Source of the DNA: Paenibacillus_F sp047238265
Lineage (GTDB): Bacteria > Bacillota > Bacilli > Paenibacillales > NBRC-103111
Reading direction: 5' to 3'
NCBI RefSeq assembly: GCF_047238265.1
Contig: NZ_JBDFMM010000001.1
Span: 4,278,001 to 4,342,000, forward strand
Length of the DNA stretch: 64,000 bases
Both the position numbers and the translations under genes were made by a program. Below, one piece after another: positions 52,748 to 60,615 of the stretch. Every line of letters begins with the position of its first letter. Position 1 is the stretch's first letter. Below the pieces are notes generated by a model that worked only from the letters and a program-made list of their open reading frames with translations, made no database searches and had not been told where the DNA came from.

Positions 52748-55414
52748 TTAGGCTTTCAATTCGGCCAGACGGGCAACGACTTTGTCGCGCTTGTCCGCGT
52801 AGTCGGCCATTTTCGCTTTTTCTTCTTCAATGACTTTGGCCGGAGCTTTGGCGATGAAGCCTTCATTGGAAAGCTTCTTCTCGATCCGGGTCACTTCCCC
52901 GATGAGCGTCTGCATTTCCTTCTCCAGACGGGCCACTTCCTGGGCAATGTCGATAAGTCCCGCGAGCGGCAGGAAAAGCTCCGCTCCCGTCACGACAGCC
53001 GTCATCGCCTTATCGGGCGACGCCAAGCCTGCGGAAATGCTCAGCTCCGAAGTGCTGCAGAAACGGCGGAGATACTCTTCGTTGCGGGCAAGAATCGTCT
53101 CCACATCCTGGCCGGAAGGCTTGACGAGCAGCTCGATTTTCTTGCTCATCGGAACGTTCACTTCCGCACGGATGTTGCGCACGGAGCGGATAATGTCCAT
53201 GAGCAGCTCCATTTCGCGCACCGCTTCCGGCGCTTCGAACTGCGCGTCGTACACCGGCCAGGCGGCAAGCGTAATCGTATCGCCTTCGTGCGGCAGATGC
53301 TGCCAGATCTCTTCCGAGATGAACGGCATGAACGGGTGAATCAGGCGCTGCGTCCGGTCAAGTACATAGGCCAGCACCGATTTCGTCGTTTTCTTGGCCG
53401 CTTCGTCCTCCCCGTACAGAGAGAGTTTGCTGAACTCGATGTACCAGTCGCACAGATCGTCCCAAATGAAGTTATACAGCAGACGGCCGGTTTCGCCGAA
53501 TTCGTATTGGTCGATCAGCCGGGTCACATCGCGGGCCGTTTCGTTCAAACGGTGCAGAATCCAGCGGTCGGCCGTTCCAAGCTTGCCGCTCAGATCGATG
53601 TCCGCGGCCGTGAAGCCTTCGAGATTCATCAGCGCGAAACGCGAAGCGTTCCAGATCTTGTTCGCGAAGTTGCGCGTCTGCTCCACGCGTTCGATACGGA
53701 AGCGCAGATCCTGTCCCGGCGTGCTCGAAGTCGAAAGCATATACCGCATCGCATCCGCGCCGTATTTTTCGATAATTTCCAGAGGATCGACGCCGTTGCC
53801 CAGCGATTTGGACATTTTGCGGCCTTCCGAGTCGCGGATGAGGCCGTGCAGCAGTACGTCTTTAAACGGAACCTGATCCGTAAATTCCAGGCCGCTGAAA
53901 ATCATGCGGGCGACCCAGAAGTAAATAATGTCATAACCGGTTACAAGCACATTCGTCGGATAGTAACGCTGCAAATCTTCAGTCTGCTCCGGCCAGCCGA
54001 GTGTCGAGAACGGCCACAGCGCGGAGGAGAACCAGGTGTCCAGAACATCCTCGTCCTGGCGGATATTCTCGCTTCCGCAGTGCCCGCAGGCATGAGCGTC
54101 CTGCTGAGCGACGGTCACCTCGCCGCAGTCCGCGCAGTACCAGGCCGGTATGCGGTGTCCCCACCAGAGCTGGCGGGAAATGCACCAGTCGCGTACATTT
54201 TCGATCCACTGCAGGTAGATCTTCTCGAAGCGGTCCGGAACGAAGTTGACGCCGGTGCCGTTCTTCTGCGCTTCAATGGCGCGCTCGGCAAGCGGCTGCA
54301 TTTTCACGAACCACTGTGTGGACAAGTAAGGCTCTACAACGGCGCCGCTGCGCTCGCTGTGTCCGACTTGATGCACGTGTTCCTCGATTTTGACGAGGAC
54401 CCCCTGCTCCTGCAGGTCGGCGACGATTTTCTTGCGGCAGTCCGCACGGTCCAGTCCCTGGTAAGGGCCCGCGTTCGCATTCATCGTGCCAGATTCGTCC
54501 ATCACGAGAATTTGCGGCAGGTCGTGGCGCTTGCCTACTTCGAAGTCGTTCGGATCGTGCGCCGGTGTGATTTTAACCGCGCCGCTTCCGAAATCTTTCT
54601 CGACGTACTCGTCGGCGATCACCGGAATTTCACGGCCGACCACCGGCAGCACGAGCATTTTTCCGATCATATGCTTGTAGCGCTCGTCTTCCGGATGAAC
54701 GGCAACGGCCGTATCGCCCAGCATCGTTTCCGGACGGGTAGTCGCTACCGTAATGGAGCCGCTGCCGTCTTTGAGCGGATAAACGAGATGATACAGATTG
54801 CCCTGGATTTCTTTGTATTCGACCTCGATGTCGGACAAAGCGGTCCGCGCTTTCGGGTCCCAGTTGATAATATATTTTCCGCGGTAAATAAGACCTTTGT
54901 TGTACAAGCTCACGAAAACTTCGCGCACGGCTTTGGACAAGCCTTCGTCGAGCGTAAACCGTTCACGGGAATAATCGAGGGAAAAGCCCATTTTCGCCCA
55001 TTGCTCGCGGATGGTTTCCGCATACAGGTCTTTCCATTCCCACACTTTCTCCAGGAATTTCTCACGTCCGAGGTCGTAGCGGGAAAGCCCTTCTTCGCGC
55101 AGTTTCTGCTCCACCTTGGTCTGTGTGGCGATACCCGCGTGGTCGGAGCCCGGAAGCCAGAGCGCGTCATAGCCCTGCATCCGCTTCGTGCGCACCAGAA
55201 TATCCTGCAGCGTAAAATCGAGCGCATGGCCCAGGTGCAGCATTCCCGTTACGTTCGGCGGCGGGATTACAATCGTATAGGTTTCCGCGTCCGGACGTTG
55301 TCCTGCACGGAAATATCCGTTAGAAATCCAGTAGTCGTACCATTTTTTCTCGCTTTGCGAGGGATCGTAGGTTGTCGGCATGGATACCGAGTTTTTATCG
55401 CTTGTTTCTGCCAT
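52748..55414 (-). CDS. valS: Valyl-tRNA synthetase
   Basis: 888 residues. HIGH-type signature in 'VTGMLHLGHALDFT', KMSKS in 'GRKMSKSLGNG', editing domain with 'TVATTRPETMLGDTAVAVHP', zinc-like Cys set in 'YCADCGEV' and 'ACGHCGSEN', and a C-terminal coiled coil (about 815-885) that contacts tRNA. A T-box riboswitch upstream controls it by uncharged tRNA(Val). GGAGG is nine bases before the ATG. Confidence 0.98.
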   Translation of the reverse strand: MAETSDKNSVSMPTTYDPSQSEKKWYDYWISNGYFRAGQRPDAETYTIVIPPPNVTGMLHLGHALDFTLQDILVRTKRMQGYDALWLPGSDHAGIATQTKVEQKLREEGLSRYDLGREKFLEKVWEWKDLYAETIREQWAKMGFSLDYSRERFTLDEGLSKAVREVFVSLYNKGLIYRGKYIINWDPKARTALSDIEVEYKEIQGNLYHLVYPLKDGSGSITVATTRPETMLGDTAVAVHPEDERYKHMIGKMLVLPVVGREIPVIADEYVEKDFGSGAVKITPAHDPNDFEVGKRHDLPQILVMDESGTMNANAGPYQGLDRADCRKKIVADLQEQGVLVKIEEHVHQVGHSERSGAVVEPYLSTQWFVKMQPLAERAIEAQKNGTGVNFVPDRFEKIYLQWIENVRDWCISRQLWWGHRIPAWYCADCGEVTVAQQDAHACGHCGSENIRQDEDVLDTWFSSALWPFSTLGWPEQTEDLQRYYPTNVLVTGYDIIYFWVARMIFSGLEFTDQVPFKDVLLHGLIRDSEGRKMSKSLGNGVDPLEIIEKYGADAMRYMLSTSSTPGQDLRFRIERVEQTRNFANKIWNASRFALMNLEGFTAADIDLSGKLGTADRWILHRLNETARDVTRLIDQYEFGETGRLLYNFIWDDLCDWYIEFSKLSLYGEDEAAKKTTKSVLAYVLDRTQRLIHPFMPFISEEIWQHLPHEGDTITLAAWPVYDAQFEAPEAVREMELLMDIIRSVRNIRAEVNVPMSKKIELLVKPSGQDVETILARNEEYLRRFCSTSELSISAGLASPDKAMTAVVTGAELFLPLAGLIDIAQEVARLEKEMQTLIGEVTRIEKKLSNEGFIAKAPAKVIEEEKAKMADYADKRDKVVARLAELKA

Positions 55415-55454
55415 AGTCCATTTCCTCCATTCAAGTACCTTGCGCAGCTGTTCC

Positions 55455-55750
55455 AGCTAACAAAAAAATCCCTTCGCCGCAAAGGACGAAAGGATGTGCT
55501 TCCGTGGTACCACCTTCATTTCACGCCTGCTCCCGATACGAGCGAAACGTGACACTTGAGACGCATATAACGGTGCGGGCCGGTTCACGCTACACTTTCC
55601 CGCCTTAAAGCGGATGAGTGCTCACGCAAACAACTCCGGGGCGACTTCGTACGGCCGTTCGTTTCCCTGTGGAACCTTCCAGCGCTGCAATTCCACTCTC
55701 TGAAGGGCTCGCCGTCTACTACTCCCCATCCACGTCGATTCAACGTAATG
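55455..55750 (-). promoter_or_regulatory. T-box riboswitch of valS
   Basis: The minus strand carries the classic T-box AAGGTGGTACCACGG (about 55500-55515) followed by a terminator (CCTTTCG...CGAAGGGATTTTTTT, 55462-55494). Upstream are Stem I elements, including an AGAGAG bulge region and 'GAAGTCGCC', where GTC is a candidate valine specifier. The layout fits the standard uncharged-tRNA read-through switch. Confidence 0.9.
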
Positions 55751-55787
55751 AAAAATGTTTGTAAAGCAAACCGTTAAATTACACTTT

Positions 55788-55817
55788 ATGATAAACCAAA
55801 CGGACTAAAAACGTCAA
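55788..55817 (-). promoter_or_regulatory. Promoter of the valS T-box transcript
   Basis: Minus strand TTGACG (55812-55817), 18 bases, TATCAT (55788-55793), about 40 bases before the leader. Confidence 0.5.
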
Positions 55818-55911
55818 TCTTTTCAATGCGAAAAGGCTATTACCCATCATATCCATGAAGGCGCCCGCATAAACTGGTAGCGGAAATTTTTATTATCGGA
55901 GGGGGATACTC

Positions 55912-56076
55912 ATGCAAAAATGGTGGTGGAAAACCCGGTACACCGTTCGGGGCGTGCTTTTCCCGCTCATCTGTATTCAGTTTGTCCGCACGCTGATCTT
56001 TCCCAACGGCCTGGATGTTTTTCTTTTGTTCGTGCTTTTTTTGGCCTATCTCGGGTTTCTTCTGGACGTCTATTAA
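55912..56076 (+). CDS. Small membrane protein of 54 residues
   Basis: An ATG at 55912 follows CGGAGGGGG by seven bases. The product starts MQKWWWKTRYTVRG and has two hydrophobic stretches ('VLFPLICIQFV' and 'VFLLFVLFLAYLGFLLDV'), ending in TAATAA. It is on the plus strand, divergent from valS, and followed by a bidirectional terminator. I do not recognise it; strong ribosome-binding site and terminator argue for a real gene. Confidence 0.6.
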   Translation: MQKWWWKTRYTVRGVLFPLICIQFVRTLIFPNGLDVFLLFVLFLAYLGFLLDVY

Positions 56077-56102
56077 TAATAGAAGGTTTGCGAAAAAAGA
56101 CG

Positions 56103-56146
56103 GAAAAAACCGGCAACGCTGGATGCGTCACCGGCCGTACTTTTTT
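56103..56146. terminator. Bidirectional terminator
   Basis: CCGGcaACGC...GCGTcaCCGG with A6 on the left and T6 on the right, between the 54-residue gene and the convergent Gly/Asn-rich gene. Confidence 0.8.
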
Positions 56147-57071
56147 ACTTCACAATGGTATCAAGCAGCATGCGGCCCGTCTCCATCTGAATATCGTACT
56201 CGCGTTGATACTCGTTGATAATGTCGGTGCTGAATCCTTCATTCTGAAGCGTATTCCGGGCACTGCCCACAATATCCCTGAAATCGGACACGCACTGGGC
56301 GAAGCGCTCGGAAGCTTCCTTATAAAGAGTGGATTTCTGATGCGTTGTCCTCGCCTGTGAAAACTGGATCGCGTAAGAAACGAGATCACGCTGGCACGCC
56401 GATTTCAGCGCATTCAGCTTCTGAATCGTTTCTTTGTTGATGGAGTCGTACCGGTCGTCACGGTCCTTGCCGCCGTTACCGTTACCTTGACCGTTGCCGT
56501 TGTTACCATTGCCATTGCCATTGTTACCATTGCCATTGTTGCCTTGGCCGTTGCCGTTGTTGCCATTGTTGTCGTTACCGTTATTGCCATTATTACCGTT
56601 GCCTTGGCCATTCCCTTGGCCGTTGTTTCCATTGTTTCCGTTGTTTCCGTTGTTTCCGTTGTTTCCGTTGTTTCCTTTATCTTGGCCGTTGCCGCCGGTC
56701 TGGCTGCCTTTGTCGGTATCCTTGTCCGGACCTTTGTCTTGGCCGTTTCCGTTATTCTGCCCTTTCCCGTTACCGGAATCCGGAACCGGTGTTGGGACCG
56801 GTGTTGGAACTGGTGTCGGGACAGGCGTCGGAACCGGTGTCGGGACAGGCTTAGGCTCCGGTTTAGGGATAGGGAACTTCTGATTGGCGCCCGTAAGAAT
56901 CGGGAGCAGGTATTCATTCAGGAAGCCCCACACGTTATTGGCGAACTGGTCGAAACTCGCACGGGCATTCTGGTTGACCGCCGCTTGCGCATTTGCCTGT
57001 CCCGGCTGGAAAGCCGGGGATAACAGGGTCAGCAGCAGTGCGGCCACGAGCGCTTTATTTAACTTTTTCAC
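56145..57071 (-). CDS. Secreted protein with PVPT repeats and a long Gly/Asn-rich tract
   Basis: 308 residues from a GTG behind AGGAGAG: signal peptide (1-28), a short segment 'FDQFANNVWGFLNEYLLPIL', five PVPT repeats (about 75-95), a Gly/Asn/Gln low-complexity tract (about 100-215, units GNN and GNG) and a helical C-terminal domain of about 90 residues with two Cys and many charged residues ('ETIQKLNALKSACQRDLVSYA'). No known family recognised. The tract resembles flexible wall- or matrix-spanning linkers. It is the last gene after vanZ-like and 57115-57801. Confidence 0.75.
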   Translation of the reverse strand: MKKLNKALVAALLLTLLSPAFQPGQANAQAAVNQNARASFDQFANNVWGFLNEYLLPILTGANQKFPIPKPEPKPVPTPVPTPVPTPVPTPVPTPVPDSGNGKGQNNGNGQDKGPDKDTDKGSQTGGNGQDKGNNGNNGNNGNNGNNGNNGQGNGQGNGNNGNNGNDNNGNNGNGQGNNGNGNNGNGNGNNGNGQGNGNGGKDRDDRYDSINKETIQKLNALKSACQRDLVSYAIQFSQARTTHQKSTLYKEASERFAQCVSDFRDIVGSARNTLQNEGFSTDIINEYQREYDIQMETGRMLLDTIVK

Positions 57072-57114
57072 ACTTACACTCTCCTCTTGGCGTGCGTTCT
57101 GCCGAAACCGGAGC

Positions 57115-57801
57115 TTACTCGTTAACGGATTGCCGGTACGACTTGCCTTTGCTTAAGCCGTATTTGCCCGCAATGGCGATCAGCTCGTTATACTCGTCTT
57201 CGCTCAGTTTGGCCAGAATAATCGCTTTCGCCTTTTTCTTTTCCTCACGTGACACGCCGTTCTGCATCAGGAGGCTTAGCTGCTTGATGTCGCTTGCCTG
57301 CAGCCGTTTCAGCAGCACAGATGTAATTTTCATCCGCTCCGCCCAGGAAATCTCCCCGCTTACACGCTCGGCCCGGTCCGCCGGTATGGCTGCCGGATCT
57401 TGGGAGCGGGTCTTCGCGCTTCCGCTCCCGCTTCCGGCCTCCGCCGGTCCGGACGTTCGGCGCTCTGCCTCACCCGGGGACGGCTTGGCGGACGGCACCG
57501 CAGATGCGGGAGCTTCCCCGCTGCCCGGCACGGCTTTCACGCCCGGGAAAGCTTCCTGCGGGCGGGAGACGTCCTGCGCGGCCGTACCGGGCGAAGCCGG
57601 CACCCCGCCATCCGAATCCGTGCGGCTCTCGGGCGCTTCTCTGCCCGGCGCGGCCGCTTCGGCGTCCTCCCGACCTAAGCCGGCGGAGGCCGCCGTCCGG
57701 ATTATCTCATCCGAAATCATGTCAGCGGCAAAACTTACCGCCATTCCCGCTAAAAGGATGCCTGTCCCCAGCCAAAGGAACAAGCGGCGTCGTTTGTTCA
57801 T
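57115..57801 (-). CDS. Membrane-anchored protein, unknown function
   Basis: 228 residues: one N-terminal TM (about 7-26), an Ala/Pro/Gly/Glu/Ser linker (30-145) and a helical basic C-terminal domain ('ERMKITSVLLKRLQASDIKQLSLLMQNGVSREEKKKAKAIIL', about 150-225). No family recognised. Its ATG overlaps the vanZ-like stop by four bases (ATGA), and the Gly/Asn-rich gene follows after 43 bases, so the three probably share one transcript with ugd. Confidence 0.7.
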   Translation of the reverse strand: MNKRRRLFLWLGTGILLAGMAVSFAADMISDEIIRTAASAGLGREDAEAAAPGREAPESRTDSDGGVPASPGTAAQDVSRPQEAFPGVKAVPGSGEAPASAVPSAKPSPGEAERRTSGPAEAGSGSGSAKTRSQDPAAIPADRAERVSGEISWAERMKITSVLLKRLQASDIKQLSLLMQNGVSREEKKKAKAIILAKLSEDEYNELIAIAGKYGLSKGKSYRQSVNE

Positions 57802-58304
57802 CTTCCGGCCTCCCGCCTTTTAATCCGGTTGCTTGCCCGCCAAAACCGAATCCCCTCCGGCACCGCCCACACGGCTGCCGCAAGTCCCGCCAAGCCTCCG
57901 GCCGTATCCAAGATAACATCCTGTATTGCGCTGGTACGCATTGCTGCAGCCGATTGAACCCATTCATCGCCCGTTGCGATCAAGATGACATACAACAAGG
58001 AAAAGAGCAGCCGCTTTCCGCGCCCGTTTCCCATAAGAGAAAGAGCCCGGTACGCAAGTGCGGCAAGTACGGCATAAACAACCAGATGGGCTGTTTTACG
58101 GAAAATAAATTCGATGAATCGCATCGGATCGGACTGCGCCCGGATAATCGTATGATGATAGCGCACCGTCACCTGCGGGAAATAATCATGAATCTCCTCC
58201 TTTGTGAAAAGTTTATGCAATAAAGGCTGCATGCTCTGCTCGCGAAACGATTAATGAGACCAATGGAAGACGAGCAGCGTCCACAGCAATACAGGCAAAT
58301 CCAC
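57798..58304 (-). pseudogene. VanZ-family membrane protein with an in-frame stop codon
   Basis: From GTG 58304, seven bases after the ugd stop, the frame reads 'DLPVLLWTLLVFHWSH', then TAA (58251-58253), then 'SFREQSMQPLLHKLF' and a VanZ domain ('FIFRKTAHLVVYAVLAALAYRAL', 'GDEWVQS', 'QDVILDTAGG'). VanZ proteins usually have 'SSQPYREQ' here, so a CAA-to-TAA change of Gln fits. A shorter product from ATG 58232 (144 residues) is possible, but would lack TM1 and has only a weak ribosome-binding site. Function in the family: membrane, linked to teicoplanin resistance, mostly unknown. Confidence 0.65.
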
Positions 58305-58310
58305 AAAAGC

Positions 58311-59663
58311 TTAGAGTGAGACGGTTTTGGCCGCACTGGCACTTGCGCTTCCGGTTGTGACGGCGGGGCGCCCGACGGAATAATAGACGAACTCCCGTTC
58401 CTTCATCTCCCGGACAGAGAAACAGTTGCGCCCGTCCACGATAATCGGAGCCGTCAGCAGTTGTTTCACACGGGCCAGATCCATTTCGACGATCTCGCTC
58501 CATTCCGTCAAAATGAGGCAGGCATCGCAGCCTTCCAATGCTTCTTCAAGCGCCTCGAAATCTTCGTAATACTCGGCGATCTGATTTCGCGCGGCCTGCA
58601 TCGCGATCGGATCGTAGGCACGCACGGAGGCGCCGAGCCGGACCAGTTCCGGAATAATCGTCAAGGACGGGGCGTAGCGCATATCGTCCGTGTTCGGCTT
58701 GAAGGCCAGTCCGAGAACGCCGATCTTTTTGCCCTCCAGGCAGCCGAGCGCCTGCTTTAATTTGTCCACGACGACGAACCGCTGTTCGTCGTTCGCAGCG
58801 ATAACCGATTTCAGCAGAGAGAAATCGAAACCCGCTTCTTCGGCGATATAAGAAAGCGCGAAGGTGTCTTTGGGGAAGCAGCTTCCCCCATAGCCGATGC
58901 CCGCCTGCAGGAATTTAGCGCCGATCCGGCTGTCCAGACCCATACCAGCCGCAACCGAAGTGACGTCGGCGCCGACACGTTCGCAGACGTTGGCGATCCC
59001 GTTGATAAAAGAAATCTTGGTGGCCAGAAAAGCGTTGGCCGCATATTTGATCATTTCCGCGCTCTCCAGATTCGTCTGGAAGATGCGGGTGCGGAAAGGG
59101 GCGTGAAGATCGGCGATCCGCTTGGCCGCCTTGTCGCTCGTGGCGCCGATAACGGCACGTTCCATATTCATGCAGTCCTCGATGGCAGACCCTTCACGTA
59201 AAAACTCGGGATTGGAAACGACGTCGAACTGGACGAACCGGTTTTTCCGGTTTTCCATAATAATCTGCCGGACCTGCTCCCCGGTTCCGACGGGAACCGT
59301 GCTTTTGTTCACGATAATTTTGTAGCTGTTCAAATGCTGGCCGATCGTACGGGCAACCTCGTGCACATAGCGCATATCGGCTTCGCCGTTTTCACCCATC
59401 GGCGTACCGACCGCGATGTAAATGATGTCCGACGCCTCGATGGCGTCGCCGATTTCGGAAGTAAAAAACAGACGGTCGGCATCGACGTTTTTCTTCACCA
59501 GCTCTTTGAGACCCGGCTCGTAAATCGGAATTTCGCCTTTGCGCAGCATCGCGATTTTGAACGGATCGACGTCGCAGCAGATAACCCGGTTGCCGATTTC
59601 AGAGAAACAAGTTCCGGAAACAAGCCCTACATAACCACTGCCGACTACAGTAATTTTTTCCAT
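58311..59663 (-). CDS. ugd: UDP-glucose 6-dehydrogenase
   Basis: 450 residues from ATG 59663 (AAGGTGG upstream): Rossmann 'ITVVGSGYVGLVSGTCFSE', 'VNKSTVPVGTGEQV', catalytic Cys in 'GYGGSCFPKDTFAL', 'LGLAFKPNTDDMRYAPS'. It oxidises UDP-glucose to UDP-glucuronate for acidic polysaccharides. It starts one base after the galU stop, so both enzymes of the same pathway are coupled. An Ala/Ser-rich tail of about 15 residues ends the protein. Confidence 0.95.
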   Translation of the reverse strand: MEKITVVGSGYVGLVSGTCFSEIGNRVICCDVDPFKIAMLRKGEIPIYEPGLKELVKKNVDADRLFFTSEIGDAIEASDIIYIAVGTPMGENGEADMRYVHEVARTIGQHLNSYKIIVNKSTVPVGTGEQVRQIIMENRKNRFVQFDVVSNPEFLREGSAIEDCMNMERAVIGATSDKAAKRIADLHAPFRTRIFQTNLESAEMIKYAANAFLATKISFINGIANVCERVGADVTSVAAGMGLDSRIGAKFLQAGIGYGGSCFPKDTFALSYIAEEAGFDFSLLKSVIAANDEQRFVVVDKLKQALGCLEGKKIGVLGLAFKPNTDDMRYAPSLTIIPELVRLGASVRAYDPIAMQAARNQIAEYYEDFEALEEALEGCDACLILTEWSEIVEMDLARVKQLLTAPIIVDGRNCFSVREMKEREFVYYSVGRPAVTTGSASASAAKTVSL

Positions 59664-59664
59664 T

Positions 59665-60577
59665 CTACTTCGCCACCTTACTGATAGGATTGTGAAGCGC
59701 AGCATGCTGCTCGTGAACCGATTGAATGTAGCCCAGCAAATCCTGCTGTAAATCCTCGCGCTGAAGAGCGAAATCCAGGGTGGCCTTGATAAAGCCGAAT
59801 TTGTCTCCGACATCGTAACGGACGCCCGAGAAGTTGTAGGCGACAACCGGCTTCTGCTCGTTCAGGCTGCGGATCGCGTCCGTCAGTCTGGATTTCGCCG
59901 CCCGCTCCCGGAGCCTGGTTTTCCAGAATTTCGAAAATTTCCGGAGTCAGCACATAGCGTCCCATAATCGCATAATTGGAAGGAGCCGCTTTGCGCGAAG
60001 GCTTTTCCACGAGTGTTTCCAGGAAAAAGACATCCGGCTCGATGGAGGAGCCTCTCGGCGCGATCACGCCGTACTTGGAAACATCCTCGTCGCTGACCCG
60101 CTGCACGCCCACGACGGACGAGGAGTAACGGGAATGAATGCGGAGCAGCTGCTTCAGGCAGGGCTCCTCGGACTGTACGATATCGTCGCCGAGCAGAACG
60201 GCGAACGGCTCGTTGCCGACGAAGCTGCGGGCGCACCAGATGGCGTGACCGAGACCTTTCGGTTCTTTTTGCCGGATATAATGAATATTCGCCATGTCGG
60301 AAATGGCCTGAATTTGTTTAAGTTCTCCGTGTTTGCCCTTCTTGTCCAGGGTTTCTTCCAGTTCGAACGACTTGTCGAAATGATCTTCAATCGCGCGCTT
60401 GCCCCGTCCGCTGATAATCAGAATATCTTCGATGCCGGACGAAATGGCTTCCTCGATAATGTATTGGATCGTCGGTTTGTCCACGATCGGGAGCATTTCC
60501 TTCGGTTGGGCTTTCGTAGCTGGCAGAAACCGGGTACCGAGACCTGCCGCCGGAATTATCGCTTTACGCACTTTCAT
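59665..60577 (-). pseudogene. galU: UTP--glucose-1-phosphate uridylyltransferase with a +1 frameshift
   Basis: The first 229 residues are normal: 'KAIIPAAGLGTRFLPATKAQPKEMLPIVDKP', 'KEPKGLGHAIWCA', 'LLGDDIV', 'LVEKPSRKAAPSNYAIMGRYVLTPEIF' and 'GAGGEIQ'. Then one extra base (plus-strand T near 59887, CAGTCTG) moves the frame; deleting it restores 'LTDAIRSLNEQKPVVAYNFSGVRYDVGDKFGFI' and a stop at 59665. Unshifted, the C-terminus is nonsense ending at 59678. The enzyme makes UDP-glucose, substrate of the adjacent ugd. AAGGAGG before the ATG. Sequence error is likely, but not proven. Confidence 0.85.
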
Positions 60578-60615
60578 GATTCATTCCTCCTTATGGTCGT
60601 TAACTGCGGGTCGCT

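Noticed and set aside
52703..55552. 949-codon plus-strand ORF antisense to valS
   Set aside because: It lacks any recognisable domain, while the minus strand encodes complete valyl-tRNA synthetase with HIGH and KMSKS. High-GC third positions keep the opposite frame open.
56487..57023. 178-codon hydrophobic plus-strand ORF (Val/Ile/Ala repeats) opposite the Gly/Asn-rich gene
   Set aside because: It is the complement of AAC/GGN codons of the low-complexity tract; the minus-strand protein has a signal peptide and ribosome-binding site.
58213..58503. 96-codon minus-strand ORF overlapping the end of ugd and start of vanZ
   Set aside because: Overlaps ugd in another frame and shows no family pattern; the VanZ-like TM is in a different frame.
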